Assembly (NCBI RefSeq): GCF_000299415.1
Contig: NZ_AMPG01000002.1
Location: forward strand, 558,001-622,000
Source of the DNA: Candidatus Microthrix parvicella Bio17-1
Lineage (GTDB): Bacteria; Actinomycetota; Acidimicrobiia; Acidimicrobiales; Microtrichaceae
Length of the DNA stretch: 64,000 bases
Reading direction: 5' to 3'
Below, piece by piece: positions 45,381 through 53,999 of this stretch. How positions within the stretch are numbered: position 1 is the stretch's first letter; the number at the start of each line of letters is the position of its first letter. Under the pieces are notes generated by a model. The model was not told the DNA's origin and searched no databases. It saw only the letters and a list, made by a program, of their open reading frames with translations. A program made the translations under genes and the position numbers.

Positions 45381-46601
45381 TCACGGGGTCTCCCATGCGG
45401 CACGGTGCAGGTCCACGAGGGCCCGTGCCGAGTCGGTCCAGTCGAAGGTGGCGGCCACCCGAAGCCCTGCGGCAATCAGGTCGTCGCGACGGTGGGTGTC
45501 GGTGCGAACACTCTGGACTGCCGCAACCCAGCCCGCAACATCGCCCGGCGATACCCGCAGCGCAGCGCCGCCGCACGCCTCGTCCAACCCCGGATGGTCT
45601 GAGGCGATCACCGGCGCACCCGCGGCCTCCGCCTCGATGACCGGCATGCCGAAGCCTTCGTACTCCGATGGCACCACCACCGCCAGCGCCGCGCGGTACA
45701 ACTGGGCCAGGCGGGCCTGCGAGACCCGGCCAAGATGGCGGACCCGCGCGGCCAGGCCAAGCGTTTCGATGGCGGCCACCACGTCCTGATGGGCGGGCCC
45801 CGCTCCACCAGTCAGCACCAGGTGCACCTCGTCGGGCAGCGCCGCCATGACGTCGAGCAGGGCCAGGTGCCCCTTGTGGGGCCACGTGACCGCCGGGTAG
45901 AGCAGGTACTCGCCGTCAACCGGGGGGTGATCCAGGCCGATGGTGGCCTCGGCACCGGACACGGCACCGTCCACCCCACCGCCCAACTCGGCCGCCCGGG
46001 GCGGACCCCACGGGATCACCGTCACCCGGTCCGGCGAAGCGTCCAGCCGGTCGATGACGCGACGCCGAACAAACTCGGACGGCACCGCCACCCGTCGGGC
46101 CGCCCGCACCGCCCGCGGCAGGCTCCAGGCGAGGTATCGGCCTTTGACGGCCGACGTGTAGGCGGGCAGGTCCAGGGGCTGAATGTCGTGGATGGTGACC
46201 ACGCTCGGGTAGCTGGTGCGAACGGGCACCGTGCCCCCGGGGTGATGCATCAGGTGGATTCCCGCGTGACGGGCGGCCCGCTCCAACGAGGTCGACTCGG
46301 CAACGATGCGCCGCAAACGGGAGTGCGCGACCACCTCCAGTTCGGTGGTCTCGAAAGCGCCCACCACCTCAGGGTGGGCCCGGGTCACCTCGGAGGTGCA
46401 GAACAGGTGGTACCGGGCCGCATCAGCCAGTTCGCCCAGCGCTCCGAGTTGGCGCATGGTGGCCTGCTCGCTGCCTCCAACCTGTCCCGGCAACATCCAC
46501 AGCAGGTTCACCCCGACGCGCGGCCCGCTGCTCAGGTTCTCGTCTGCTCCGCTCATCCCAGCAGCCCTCATCCCAGCAGCCCTCATCCCAGCAGCCCTCA
46601 T
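45381..46601 (-). CDS. GT4 glycosyltransferase with repeated N-terminal starts
   Basis: The GT-B enzyme (406 residues from ATG 46601) has NLLWMLPGQVGGSEQATMRQ near the start, then VVTIHDIQPLDLP, LLYPAVTWPHKGHLALLDV and the donor-site PSEYEGFGMPVIEAEAAGAP. Its N-terminus is MRAAG repeated three times before MSGADENL, because a 15-bp tandem repeat (46553-46612) creates in-frame ATGs at 46601, 46586, 46571 and 46556. The first ATG overlaps the stop of the upstream GT4 gene (ATGA). Any of the four could be used. Confidence 0.9.
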   Translation of the reverse strand: MRAAGMRAAGMRAAGMSGADENLSSGPRVGVNLLWMLPGQVGGSEQATMRQLGALGELADAARYHLFCTSEVTRAHPEVVGAFETTELEVVAHSRLRRIVAESTSLERAARHAGIHLMHHPGGTVPVRTSYPSVVTIHDIQPLDLPAYTSAVKGRYLAWSLPRAVRAARRVAVPSEFVRRRVIDRLDASPDRVTVIPWGPPRAAELGGGVDGAVSGAEATIGLDHPPVDGEYLLYPAVTWPHKGHLALLDVMAALPDEVHLVLTGGAGPAHQDVVAAIETLGLAARVRHLGRVSQARLAQLYRAALAVVVPSEYEGFGMPVIEAEAAGAPVIASDHPGLDEACGGAALRVSPGDVAGWVAAVQSVRTDTHRRDDLIAAGLRVAATFDWTDSARALVDLHRAAWETP

Positions 46602-46612
46602 CCCAGCAGCTC
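46553..46612 (-). repeat. 15-bp tandem repeat across a stop/start junction, four copies
   Basis: Plus-strand unit TCATCCCAGCAGCCC starts at 46553, 46568, 46583 and 46598; the last copy has one mismatch. On the coding strand each unit carries GGGATGAGGGCTGCT, duplicating the ATGA stop/start overlap between two glycosyltransferase genes and adding MRAAG to the downstream product. Confidence 0.95.
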
Positions 46613-47725
46613 GGCATACATGGCGGCGTGAGCACGAGCACAGCGTTCCCAGGTGAACTCGGTCGACCGGCGTCTGCCCGCCTCGCCCAGCAAAGCCGCC
46701 CGATCGGGGTCGTCCAGCAGGTCCAGCACCGCAGCCTGCACCTCGCCGGGGTTGGCCGGGTCGACCAGCACGCCCGTGTCGCCCGCAACCTCGGCGGTCG
46801 ACGTGGTGGCCGAGGTCACCACCGCGGTCCCCCTGGCCATCGCCTCCAACACGGGCAGCCCGAACCCCTCGGCCAGGCTCGGTTGGGCGGCCACCTCGGC
46901 CCCGGCCAACAGCGCGTCCCGGTCGGCGGTTGGCACAAACCCCAGCCATCGCACCGATGAGGCCCGGGCCACCGATGACGCCACGTCGGCCCAGCCGGAC
47001 GGACCCACCAGCACCAGGTCCACCCCGCGCCGGTCCAACTCGGCCCCAAGCGGCAGCAGCGACGCAAGATTTTTGCGCGGCTCCAGAGTGCCCACGCTGA
47101 TGATGTAGGGGCGTTGCAACGAGTAACGCCTTCGCACGGTCGCCACGGCATCGTCGGGCAACGGCGCTGCGGCGACACCCAGCGGGATCACGCGTAGCCG
47201 GTCCCCATCAAATCCGGCATCAACCGCATCGGCAGCCGTGGCCTCACTGGAGCAGGCCACCAGTGCCGCCCGCCGTGCCAACAGCGACAGCCCGCGGCTC
47301 ATCACCGACACGCCCCGTTTGCTGAACGACCCGGGAAATCGAAGCGGAAACACATCGTGGAGGGTGGCCACCAGCGGTACTCGGCCGCGTCGAGGAACGA
47401 TCGGCGCCATCAGATGCACCAGGTCGACCGGGCCGTAGCCCGCCCCTGCGACGGCCGCCTCGATCGGGGGCCACCCCAGCCGCTGCCAGGCCGAGTTCAA
47501 CAACGGCGCGCTCATGGGTGGCCATGGGGAACGGGGCACCCGCGCCGTGGCCACGGCCGGCTCGAACCCCTGGGTCGGCGCACCGGTGCCAGGCACCACG
47601 CCAACCACCTCCGCCAGGCCAAGGCGGGCCAGCGAGCCGGTCAGCTCGATGGCGGCGCGCCCGGTCCCACCCGGGGTGGACTGCCAACAGAATTGGAGGG
47701 GGACCGCCACGGTGGGTCGCTGCAC
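46598..47725 (-). CDS. GT4 glycosyltransferase
   Basis: The 375-residue GT-B enzyme shows PLQFCWQSTPGGTGRAAIEL, VATLHDVFPLRFPGSFSKRG, ISVGTLEPRKNLASLLPL and the EX7E-type donor motif SLAEGFGLPVLEAMARGTAV. These are mannosyltransferase-like GT4 features. GTG 47725 (VQRPTVAVPLQF) gives normal length; GTG 47710 is an alternative. It is divergent from fcl with a 39-base gap and coupled to the next GT4 gene by ATGA. A polymer built from GDP-sugars is the likely target. Confidence 0.9.
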   Translation of the reverse strand: MQRPTVAVPLQFCWQSTPGGTGRAAIELTGSLARLGLAEVVGVVPGTGAPTQGFEPAVATARVPRSPWPPMSAPLLNSAWQRLGWPPIEAAVAGAGYGPVDLVHLMAPIVPRRGRVPLVATLHDVFPLRFPGSFSKRGVSVMSRGLSLLARRAALVACSSEATAADAVDAGFDGDRLRVIPLGVAAAPLPDDAVATVRRRYSLQRPYIISVGTLEPRKNLASLLPLGAELDRRGVDLVLVGPSGWADVASSVARASSVRWLGFVPTADRDALLAGAEVAAQPSLAEGFGLPVLEAMARGTAVVTSATTSTAEVAGDTGVLVDPANPGEVQAAVLDLLDDPDRAALLGEAGRRRSTEFTWERCARAHAAMYAELLG

Positions 47726-47752
47726 CGCTCCAGCGTTGCACGGCGCCGCCGG

Positions 47753-47758
47753 TACGAT
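47753..47758 (+). promoter_or_regulatory. -10 element of fcl
   Basis: TACGAT ends six bases before ATG 47765; leaderless transcript predicted. Confidence 0.5.
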
Positions 47759-47764
47759 GCAGCC

Positions 47765-48727
47765 ATGTCCGATTTCTGGAGTAGCCGCCGAGTGCTGATC
47801 ACCGGAGGCACCGGCTTTCTCGGCTCGGCGGTGCAGCGGGCGCTGGCGCCACTGAATCCTGCCGAGGTCCTCACCCCCACCTCGGCCGAATGCGATCTGC
47901 GCGACCCCGTCGCCACCGACGCCCTGTTCACCCGAACCGCGCCCGACCTGGTGATCCACCTGGCAGCGAGGGTTGGGGGCATCGGCGCCAACCGGGAACG
48001 GCCCGGTGACCTCTACATCGACAACCTGCTGATCGGCACCCACGTCATCGATGCGGCCCGCCGCCACGAAGTGGCCAAGACCGTGGCCGTGGGCACGATC
48101 TGCTCGTACCCCAAGATCACCCCGGTGCCGTTTCAAGAGACGTCGCTGTGGACGGGCTATCCCGAGGAGACCAACGCCCCGTACGGCGTCGCCAAGCTGG
48201 CCATGCTCACCCAGATTCAGGCCAACGCCGAGCAGTACGGGCAGCGGGCCGTCTACCTGTTGCCCACCAATTTGTATGGGCCCGGCGACAAGTTCAACCC
48301 CCAGGTCAGCCACGTGATCCCGGCCTTGATCCGCCGCATGGTCGAGGCCAAGGAGACCGACGCGCCGTTCATCGAGGTGTGGGGCACCGGCTCGGCCAGT
48401 CGCGAGTTCCTCTACGTCGACGACGCCGCCGCCGGCATTGTGGCCGCAGCCGAACGCTACGACGGCACCGAGCCCGTCAACCTGGGCAGCAACCACGAAC
48501 TGCCGATCTCCGAACTGGTGCCGCTGGTGGCCGAACTGGTCGGCTACACCGGCGAGATCCGCTGGGACACCTCCAAGCCCGACGGCCAGCCCCGACGAGG
48601 CGTCGACGCCTCCCGGGCCAAGGAACTCTTCGCCTGGACCGCATCCACCGGCTTCCGGGACGGTCTCACCCGCACCATCGCCTGGTTCCTCGCCAACCGG
48701 GTCGAGGCCGAGGCCCGCGCCAACTGA
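47765..48727 (+). CDS. fcl: GDP-L-fucose synthase
   Basis: Fcl (WcaG) epimerises and reduces GDP-4-keto-6-deoxymannose to GDP-L-fucose. The 320-residue protein has VLITGGTGFLGSAVQRAL, HLAARVGGIGANRERPGDLY, the catalytic cysteine/serine region VGTICSYPK, NAPYGVAKLAML and the signature LPTNLYGPGDKFNPQVSHVI. It is complete. It shares its substrate with rmd, so the organism can branch Gmd product to two deoxysugars. Confidence 0.95.
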   Translation: MSDFWSSRRVLITGGTGFLGSAVQRALAPLNPAEVLTPTSAECDLRDPVATDALFTRTAPDLVIHLAARVGGIGANRERPGDLYIDNLLIGTHVIDAARRHEVAKTVAVGTICSYPKITPVPFQETSLWTGYPEETNAPYGVAKLAMLTQIQANAEQYGQRAVYLLPTNLYGPGDKFNPQVSHVIPALIRRMVEAKETDAPFIEVWGTGSASREFLYVDDAAAGIVAAAERYDGTEPVNLGSNHELPISELVPLVAELVGYTGEIRWDTSKPDGQPRRGVDASRAKELFAWTASTGFRDGLTRTIAWFLANRVEAEARAN

Positions 48728-48756
48728 ACCTGGGTTGTCGACCCGCACCAGCCGGG

Positions 48757-49725
48757 TCAGGCCTGACCGGCCAGCCAATCGGCGTAGCGTGCCAGCCCGT
48801 CCATCAAGCCCACCTTGGGTTCCCAGCCAAGCAACTCCCGCGCCCGGGTGATGTCGGGCTGCCGTTGGGTGGGGTCGTCCGCCGGAAGCTCGAGGTGCAC
48901 CACCTCTGCCGAGGTACCGGTCACCCGTCTCACGGCCTCCACCAGCTCGAGCACCGAGAATTCGGTGGGTGTGCCCAGGTTGACCGGCATCTCCACGTCG
49001 CTGTCCAGCAGCCGGATCAGGCCGTCGACGGTGTCGTCGACGTAGCCAAACGATCGGGTTTGAGTACCGTCGCCGTACACCGACATGGGACGCCCCTCCA
49101 TCGCCTGGGTGAGCAGATTGGACACCACCCGGCCATCCTCGGCCCGGAGCCGCGGCCCGTAGGTGTTGAAGAGGCGGGCGATTCGCACCGATAAGCCCTC
49201 CGCCCGGGCGTAGGCCATGGTGAGCGCCTCAGCAAAGCGCTTGGCCTCGTCGTAGCAGCTGCGCGGACCGATCGAGTTGACGTTGCCCAGGTAGCTCTCC
49301 GGCTGCGGGTGGACCTCGGGGTCGCCGTAGATCTCGCTGGTGGACGCCAGGAGGAAGCGGGCATGGTGCACCCGGGCCACCTCGAGTGCTTGTCGGGTGC
49401 CCTCCGATCCCACCGCCAGCGTCTCCAAGGGCCGCTGCAGGTAGGCGGGCGGCGAGGCCGGCGACGCAAGGTGGAGCACTGCGTCGATGTGGGCGGGCGG
49501 GCCGTCGGGCAACCCGCCCAGCCCCAGCCCGGTCGAAACATCGGCTTCCACGCGACCGATGCGGTCGCCGAGATGGGCCAGGTTGTCCCAGCTCCCGGTG
49601 ACCACGTTGTCCACCACCACCACCGAGTCGCCCCGCTCCACCAGTCGATCCACCAGGTGCGAGCCGACAAAGCCGGCACCGCCCGTGACGATCACGCAGG
49701 GCTGTCTCGTCGTCGGATCAGCCAC
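48757..49725 (-). CDS. uxs: UDP-glucuronate decarboxylase (UDP-xylose synthase)
   Basis: The 322-residue extended SDR has IVTGGAGFVGSHLVDRLV, the UXS-specific HLASPASPPAYLQRPLETL, ASTSEIYGDPEVHPQPESY, the catalytic CYDEAKRFAEAL and RLFNTYGPRL. It decarboxylates UDP-glucuronate to UDP-xylose, using the product of ugd, whose gene ends two bases upstream. UDP-arabinose or UDP-apiose branches are possible alternatives for this subfamily. Confidence 0.92.
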   Translation of the reverse strand: MADPTTRQPCVIVTGGAGFVGSHLVDRLVERGDSVVVVDNVVTGSWDNLAHLGDRIGRVEADVSTGLGLGGLPDGPPAHIDAVLHLASPASPPAYLQRPLETLAVGSEGTRQALEVARVHHARFLLASTSEIYGDPEVHPQPESYLGNVNSIGPRSCYDEAKRFAEALTMAYARAEGLSVRIARLFNTYGPRLRAEDGRVVSNLLTQAMEGRPMSVYGDGTQTRSFGYVDDTVDGLIRLLDSDVEMPVNLGTPTEFSVLELVEAVRRVTGTSAEVVHLELPADDPTQRQPDITRARELLGWEPKVGLMDGLARYADWLAGQA

Positions 49726-49727
49726 GC

Positions 49728-51041
49728 TCAGCTCCGGCCGATGCCGTCGTAGCGCAGCCCCGCCGCCCGCACGTCCGTGGGGTTCAGCAGGTTGCGACCG
49801 TCGATCACCGTGGCGCCGGACATCGCCTCGGCCACCTCACCAAGGTCCACCCACCGGAACTGATCCCACTCGGTCATCACCGCCAGCACGTCGGCGCCCG
49901 TAACGGCCTCCAGCGCCGTGGCCGTCACCTGCACCGATTCCAGCGACGGGTCGGATCTGCCCGGTTCGACGGTGGGGTCGTAGGCCACCACCTTGGCCCC
50001 AGCCTTGCTCAGTCGCTCCGCCACCTCCAGCGCCGGCGAGTCGCGCAGGTCGTCGGTGCGGGCCTTGAAGGTCAGCCCCCACAGCGCCACGGTGGCGCCC
50101 TCCAGCGGCCCGGCGACACCCCGACGAATTTTGTCGACTACCCGGTCGAACTGTTGGTCGTTCACCTCGACGACGCCCTTGAGCAGCCCAAAGTCGTAGC
50201 CGGCGTCGGCGGCGATGCGCACCATGGCCAGGGTGTCCTTCGGGAAGCACGACCCGCCCCAGCCCGGCCCGGGACGCAGAAACTCACGGCCGATGCGGGT
50301 GTCGTAGCCCATGCCGGTGACCACATCGGCCACGTCGGCCCCGACCGCCTCGCACACCGCCGCCACAGCGTTGATGAAGCTCAGCTTGGTGGCCAGAAAT
50401 GCGTTGGAGGCGTACTTGATCGTCTCGGCCGATGCGGGGTCGGTGATCATGATCGGGGCGTTCAGCGATGAGTACAGCTCGGCGGTGTCCAGTGCGGCGG
50501 CCCGATCGTCCGAGCCGATCACCACCCGATCGGGCTTCAGGAAGTCGGCCACCGCCGAGCCCTCCCGCAGGAACTCGGGGTTGGACACCACCGACACGTC
50601 GTCGCGTCGCAGTTCGGCGGCCACCACACGGGCCGAGCCCACCGGGACGGTGGACTTGTTCACCACCACCGTGTCGCTCGCCAGGTGCGGGCCCAGGGTG
50701 CGGGCCGCCTCCTGGATGTAGGAGAGGTCGGCGGCCCCATCGGCGCCTTGCGGGGTCGGGACGCACAGGAACACGAACCGCCGGTCGCCAACCGTGCCGA
50801 TTCCGTCGGTGGTGAAACGCAGCCGTCCCGCAGCCACCCCTTCAGCAACCAGTTCGTCCAGACCAGCTTCAAGAATGGGCAGTTCGCCACGCCTCAGTCG
50901 TTCGACCTTGGCCGCATCGATGTCGATGCCCACCACGTCGTGACCCAAGTGCGCCAGCGCCGCAGCGGTGGTCAAGCCAACGTATCCCGTACCTACAACC
51001 GCTACCCGTGCCGACACGGGATCATTGTGGCAGGTCGTCAC
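49728..51041 (-). CDS. ugd: UDP-glucose 6-dehydrogenase
   Basis: The enzyme oxidises UDP-glucose to UDP-glucuronate with two NAD+. The 437-residue protein has AVVGTGYVGLTTAAALAHLG, the VFLCVPTPQGADG strand, STVPVGSARVV, NPEFLREGSAVADFLKPDR, central helix KYASNAFLATKLSFINAVA and the catalytic cysteine in GWGGSCFPKDT. GTG 51041 begins directly after the LCP stop codon; GTG 51017 (VSARVAVVGTGY) is an alternative closer to the family N-terminus. It is the middle gene of an LCP-ugd-uxs operon. Confidence 0.95.
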   Translation of the reverse strand: MTTCHNDPVSARVAVVGTGYVGLTTAAALAHLGHDVVGIDIDAAKVERLRRGELPILEAGLDELVAEGVAAGRLRFTTDGIGTVGDRRFVFLCVPTPQGADGAADLSYIQEAARTLGPHLASDTVVVNKSTVPVGSARVVAAELRRDDVSVVSNPEFLREGSAVADFLKPDRVVIGSDDRAAALDTAELYSSLNAPIMITDPASAETIKYASNAFLATKLSFINAVAAVCEAVGADVADVVTGMGYDTRIGREFLRPGPGWGGSCFPKDTLAMVRIAADAGYDFGLLKGVVEVNDQQFDRVVDKIRRGVAGPLEGATVALWGLTFKARTDDLRDSPALEVAERLSKAGAKVVAYDPTVEPGRSDPSLESVQVTATALEAVTGADVLAVMTEWDQFRWVDLGEVAEAMSGATVIDGRNLLNPTDVRAAGLRYDGIGRS

Positions 51042-52724
51042 CTATCCGGGGCATCCGAGCGACTTTTCGTAGTCGATCGGGATGAACGCGTTGGACTCCG
51101 ACCCGACCAGGCCGGGCTCCGGCGGCGACGCCTCGCCGAACTGTGTGGTGGTCGTGGCCCCCTCGCCGCCGGTGTCGGTTGCCTCGGTGGTCGCCGTGCC
51201 GTCGTCGGGCTCCGCGCCCGCTGTGGGGGCTCCGGCCTCGTCGGTCGTCGGGGCGCCCTCATCCACGGTGGTGTCGGCGGGCGCTCCCTCGGCGGCTGCC
51301 GGAGCGGTCGCGTTGGGGTCGCCGATGGTGCTGGGCGGGTTGTCGCCCGACTCCGTGGTGGCGCCCCGTTCCACCAACTCGTTGCGCACGTTGGCGTCCA
51401 GTTGATCCTCCGGCCGGAGTTCGGCCGAAACCGTCGGTCGCAGGTCGCCCAGTTCCACCTGCACCCGCTGACCCTCCATCTGCTCGTTGAAGCGCAGCTC
51501 GATGGGCCCCTCGATCGATCGGGCGATCAACATGGCCCCGGTCGCACCCAGTGGGCCGTAGGACACCAGCGGCACGTCCCGGCTGGTGTTGTCAACGATG
51601 GTCGATGCATCAAATTCGAGCTTGCCCAGCGCCGCCGTCACGGGTCCCGCATTGTCCTCGGTATCACCGATCACGTCCACGATCACGTCCCGGGGCACGG
51701 TGGGCTTGCCGGTCTCCAGGCCCTGAAACACGCGGAGATACTTGCGGGCCTCGTCCCAGTCAACCTTCTGATAGGCGGCGCCAACGTTGTAGTCGTAGCT
51801 GGGCAGCGGATAGGTCTTCAGCTGATCGGAGCTGAAGGTGCGGAACTGCGCACCCACATCCACCAGTTGCTGCACCGAGAGTTGTTGGTCGATCTTCACA
51901 ACGTCGATCACCGAGTTGGCAACGCCCAACGCCTTGCCCGGGTTTCGGATGCCGTTCCCCAAAGCCTTGTGAATCAGCACCTTCGCAAACTGCTGTTGCC
52001 GGGGAATCCGCCCCAGGTCGCCGCGCGGGTCGGTTTGCCAAGTTCCGTCAGGCTCCTGAAACTCCAGGTGCCTTGCACGGGCGTACGCCAGTGCCTGATC
52101 CCGGCCCAGCACCTGGCATCCGGTTTCCTTCACCATCAGGCCGGTGTTTGCGTCTCGTACCGGGTTGGTGAAGTACGCCGGGATTCCACCCAGCACCTCC
52201 ACAATCTGCTTGAAGGCCCGGAAGTCGATCTGCACGTAGTGGTCCACCGACAGGCCAAAGTTGCGCTTGATGGTCTGAATCAGGTCCGATGCACCACCTG
52301 GCCCGTTGAGCGCCGAGTTGATCTTGGACTCTCGGCCCGAGGGCGAGATCGGCACCAGCGTGTCCCGAGGAATCGAAAGCAGCCACGCCTGGCCGGTTCC
52401 GGGGTCCACCCGCAGCACCATGATCACGTCGGCCAGTTCGCCGTAGTCCTCACGGCCGGCGTTGATCGGGTCCGACTTGTCCAAGGTGGCGGCGCTGTCG
52501 GTGCCGATGATCAGGTAGTTGATCGGATCCTTGGCATCCCGGGTCTCGCCACGGGTGGCCTGGCTGACCGACACGGTGTCGATACGTTGCACCAACACCC
52601 GGGTGTAGAACAGGCCGGCAGCAGCGGCCAAACATGCCACCGCCAAGAGGGCGTTAAACCCGATCAAGGCCAGCTGGGACAGCGACCTGTGTCTCTTGTG
52701 TGACTTCCAAGGTATTCGAGGCAC
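51042..52724 (-). CDS. LytR-CpsA-Psr family protein, wall-polymer ligase
   Basis: LCP enzymes attach lipid-linked glycopolymers to peptidoglycan. The 560-residue protein has a cytoplasmic start, one transmembrane helix (about 16-38), and an LCP domain with INYLIIGTDSAA, GELADVIMVLRVD, LLSIPRDTLVPI, SKINSALNGPGG and AYARARHLEFQ. A LytR_C-like domain (DVIVDVIGDTEDNAGPVT) follows, then a long Thr/Ala/Glu tail. GTG 52724 is supported by a TATCGT box six bases upstream; the track-length frame overlaps divergent pabB. Cotranscribed with ugd and uxs. Confidence 0.92.
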   Translation of the reverse strand: MPRIPWKSHKRHRSLSQLALIGFNALLAVACLAAAAGLFYTRVLVQRIDTVSVSQATRGETRDAKDPINYLIIGTDSAATLDKSDPINAGREDYGELADVIMVLRVDPGTGQAWLLSIPRDTLVPISPSGRESKINSALNGPGGASDLIQTIKRNFGLSVDHYVQIDFRAFKQIVEVLGGIPAYFTNPVRDANTGLMVKETGCQVLGRDQALAYARARHLEFQEPDGTWQTDPRGDLGRIPRQQQFAKVLIHKALGNGIRNPGKALGVANSVIDVVKIDQQLSVQQLVDVGAQFRTFSSDQLKTYPLPSYDYNVGAAYQKVDWDEARKYLRVFQGLETGKPTVPRDVIVDVIGDTEDNAGPVTAALGKLEFDASTIVDNTSRDVPLVSYGPLGATGAMLIARSIEGPIELRFNEQMEGQRVQVELGDLRPTVSAELRPEDQLDANVRNELVERGATTESGDNPPSTIGDPNATAPAAAEGAPADTTVDEGAPTTDEAGAPTAGAEPDDGTATTEATDTGGEGATTTTQFGEASPPEPGLVGSESNAFIPIDYEKSLGCPG

Positions 52725-52730
52725 CGGGAA

Positions 52731-52736
52731 ACGATA
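52731..52736 (-). promoter_or_regulatory. -10 element of the LCP-ugd-uxs operon
   Basis: Minus-strand TATCGT with six bases to GTG 52724; leaderless transcript predicted. Confidence 0.5.
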
Positions 52737-52775
52737 CCGGAGAGTCGGACCGATCTCCCCGCAAGGCCCGTCCCC

Positions 52776-52781
52776 TACGCT
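52776..52781 (+). promoter_or_regulatory. -10 element of pabB
   Basis: TACGCT ends six bases before ATG 52788; divergent from the LCP promoter in a 63-base gap. Confidence 0.5.
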
Positions 52782-52787
52782 CCAACC

Positions 52788-53963
52788 ATGGAGCCCTCTC
52801 AGGTGACCGACGCTCTCGTCGGCACCACGTGGGTGCCTCCCGGCTTGGATCCTTCGGGCCCGTGGGCGCTGGCCGGGGGGCGTTGGCACTGGGGCACACC
52901 CGAGGTGAGCGACGACCCCGCCGTGCTCGACGGAACCGGCACCTGGGTGGTGTGCCTGCCCGCCCAAGGCCCAATGGTGGGGGCAAGGTTTCCGCACAGC
53001 GCGCCTGCGATCTCTCCCCCTTCGCCCGATGCTCCTCCTTTCCCCGCAGCCGACCCGTCGGTGGCCTGGGTGACGTCCCTCGGCCGCCGGGCCCATGCCC
53101 TGCGGGTCGCCGACATCCGTGAGCGCATCGCCGACGGCGACGTTTACCAGGTCAACCTCACACGCCGGTTGGCGGGCCCGGTCCGCCAGGACCATCCCGG
53201 CACATCCGCCCTTGCCCTCACCTCACGGCTGGCGCAGGCACACCAGGCACCTCACGGCGCCACCCTGTGCCTGCCCGCGCTGGGCGTCTGGGTGGTCGGC
53301 GCTTCACCGGAGCGGTTCCTGCGAAGGGAAGGTGACCTGGTGATCTCCGAACCCATCAAGGGCACTGCCGCAAGTGCCGACCTGCTGACCGCCAAGGATC
53401 GGGCGGAGAACGTGATGATCTGCGACCTGGTGCGCAACGACCTGGGACGGGTGTGTCGGCCGGGCACCGTCGAGGTACCCGATCTGCTGCGGGTGGAGGC
53501 CCACCCATCGCTGGTGCACCTGGTCACCACCGTCATCGGGCGGCTTCGCCCCGATGCGTCCTGGGGCGAGCTGCTGAACGCCACCTTCCCCCCGGGGTCG
53601 GTCACCGGTGCACCCAAGCTTGCCGCTCTCAAGGCGATCGACCAGCTTGAGCCGACCGGACGGGGCCCCTATTGCGGCACGCTCGGGTGGGTGGATGCCG
53701 ATGCCTGCGAGGCCGACCTGGCGGTCAGCATCCGAACCTTCTGGGCCTCATCGGACGCTGCGACCAACGCCACAATCGACGCGACAAGAACGTGGCGCTG
53801 GACCTTCGGCACCGGCGGCGCCATCACCTGGGACTCGAACGCTGCCGACGAATGGGCCGAGACCGAGCTGAAGGCCGCACGCCTGATCGAGTTGGCCCAG
53901 CCGCCCCTCGCCCAGACCGGCCATCCGCTCCACCGAGGCGACACCGCACCTCAAACCTGGTGA
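52788..53963 (+). CDS. pabB: Aminodeoxychorismate synthase component I
   Basis: PabB aminates chorismate to 4-amino-4-deoxychorismate for folate. The 391-residue protein has the chorismate-binding domain from about residue 95: DIRERIADGDVYQVNLTRRL, SPERFLRREGDLVISEPIKG, KDRAENVMICDLVRNDLGRV, FPPGSVTGAPKLAALKAID and GPYCGTLGWVD. The lysine in PIKGT distinguishes PabB from TrpE (usually PIAGT). The N-terminal domain is shortened compared with typical PabB (about 450 residues). The glutaminase subunit pabA is not nearby. pabC follows. Confidence 0.88.
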   Translation: MEPSQVTDALVGTTWVPPGLDPSGPWALAGGRWHWGTPEVSDDPAVLDGTGTWVVCLPAQGPMVGARFPHSAPAISPPSPDAPPFPAADPSVAWVTSLGRRAHALRVADIRERIADGDVYQVNLTRRLAGPVRQDHPGTSALALTSRLAQAHQAPHGATLCLPALGVWVVGASPERFLRREGDLVISEPIKGTAASADLLTAKDRAENVMICDLVRNDLGRVCRPGTVEVPDLLRVEAHPSLVHLVTTVIGRLRPDASWGELLNATFPPGSVTGAPKLAALKAIDQLEPTGRGPYCGTLGWVDADACEADLAVSIRTFWASSDAATNATIDATRTWRWTFGTGGAITWDSNAADEWAETELKAARLIELAQPPLAQTGHPLHRGDTAPQTW

Positions 53964-53999
53964 CCGCAAAGCCGTGCGATGATTGGTAGACAAACACGC

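Noticed and set aside
52725-53195. Upstream extension of the LCP frame to 53195
   Set aside because: It runs antisense through pabB and lies beyond the transmembrane start; GTG 52724 fits the promoter.
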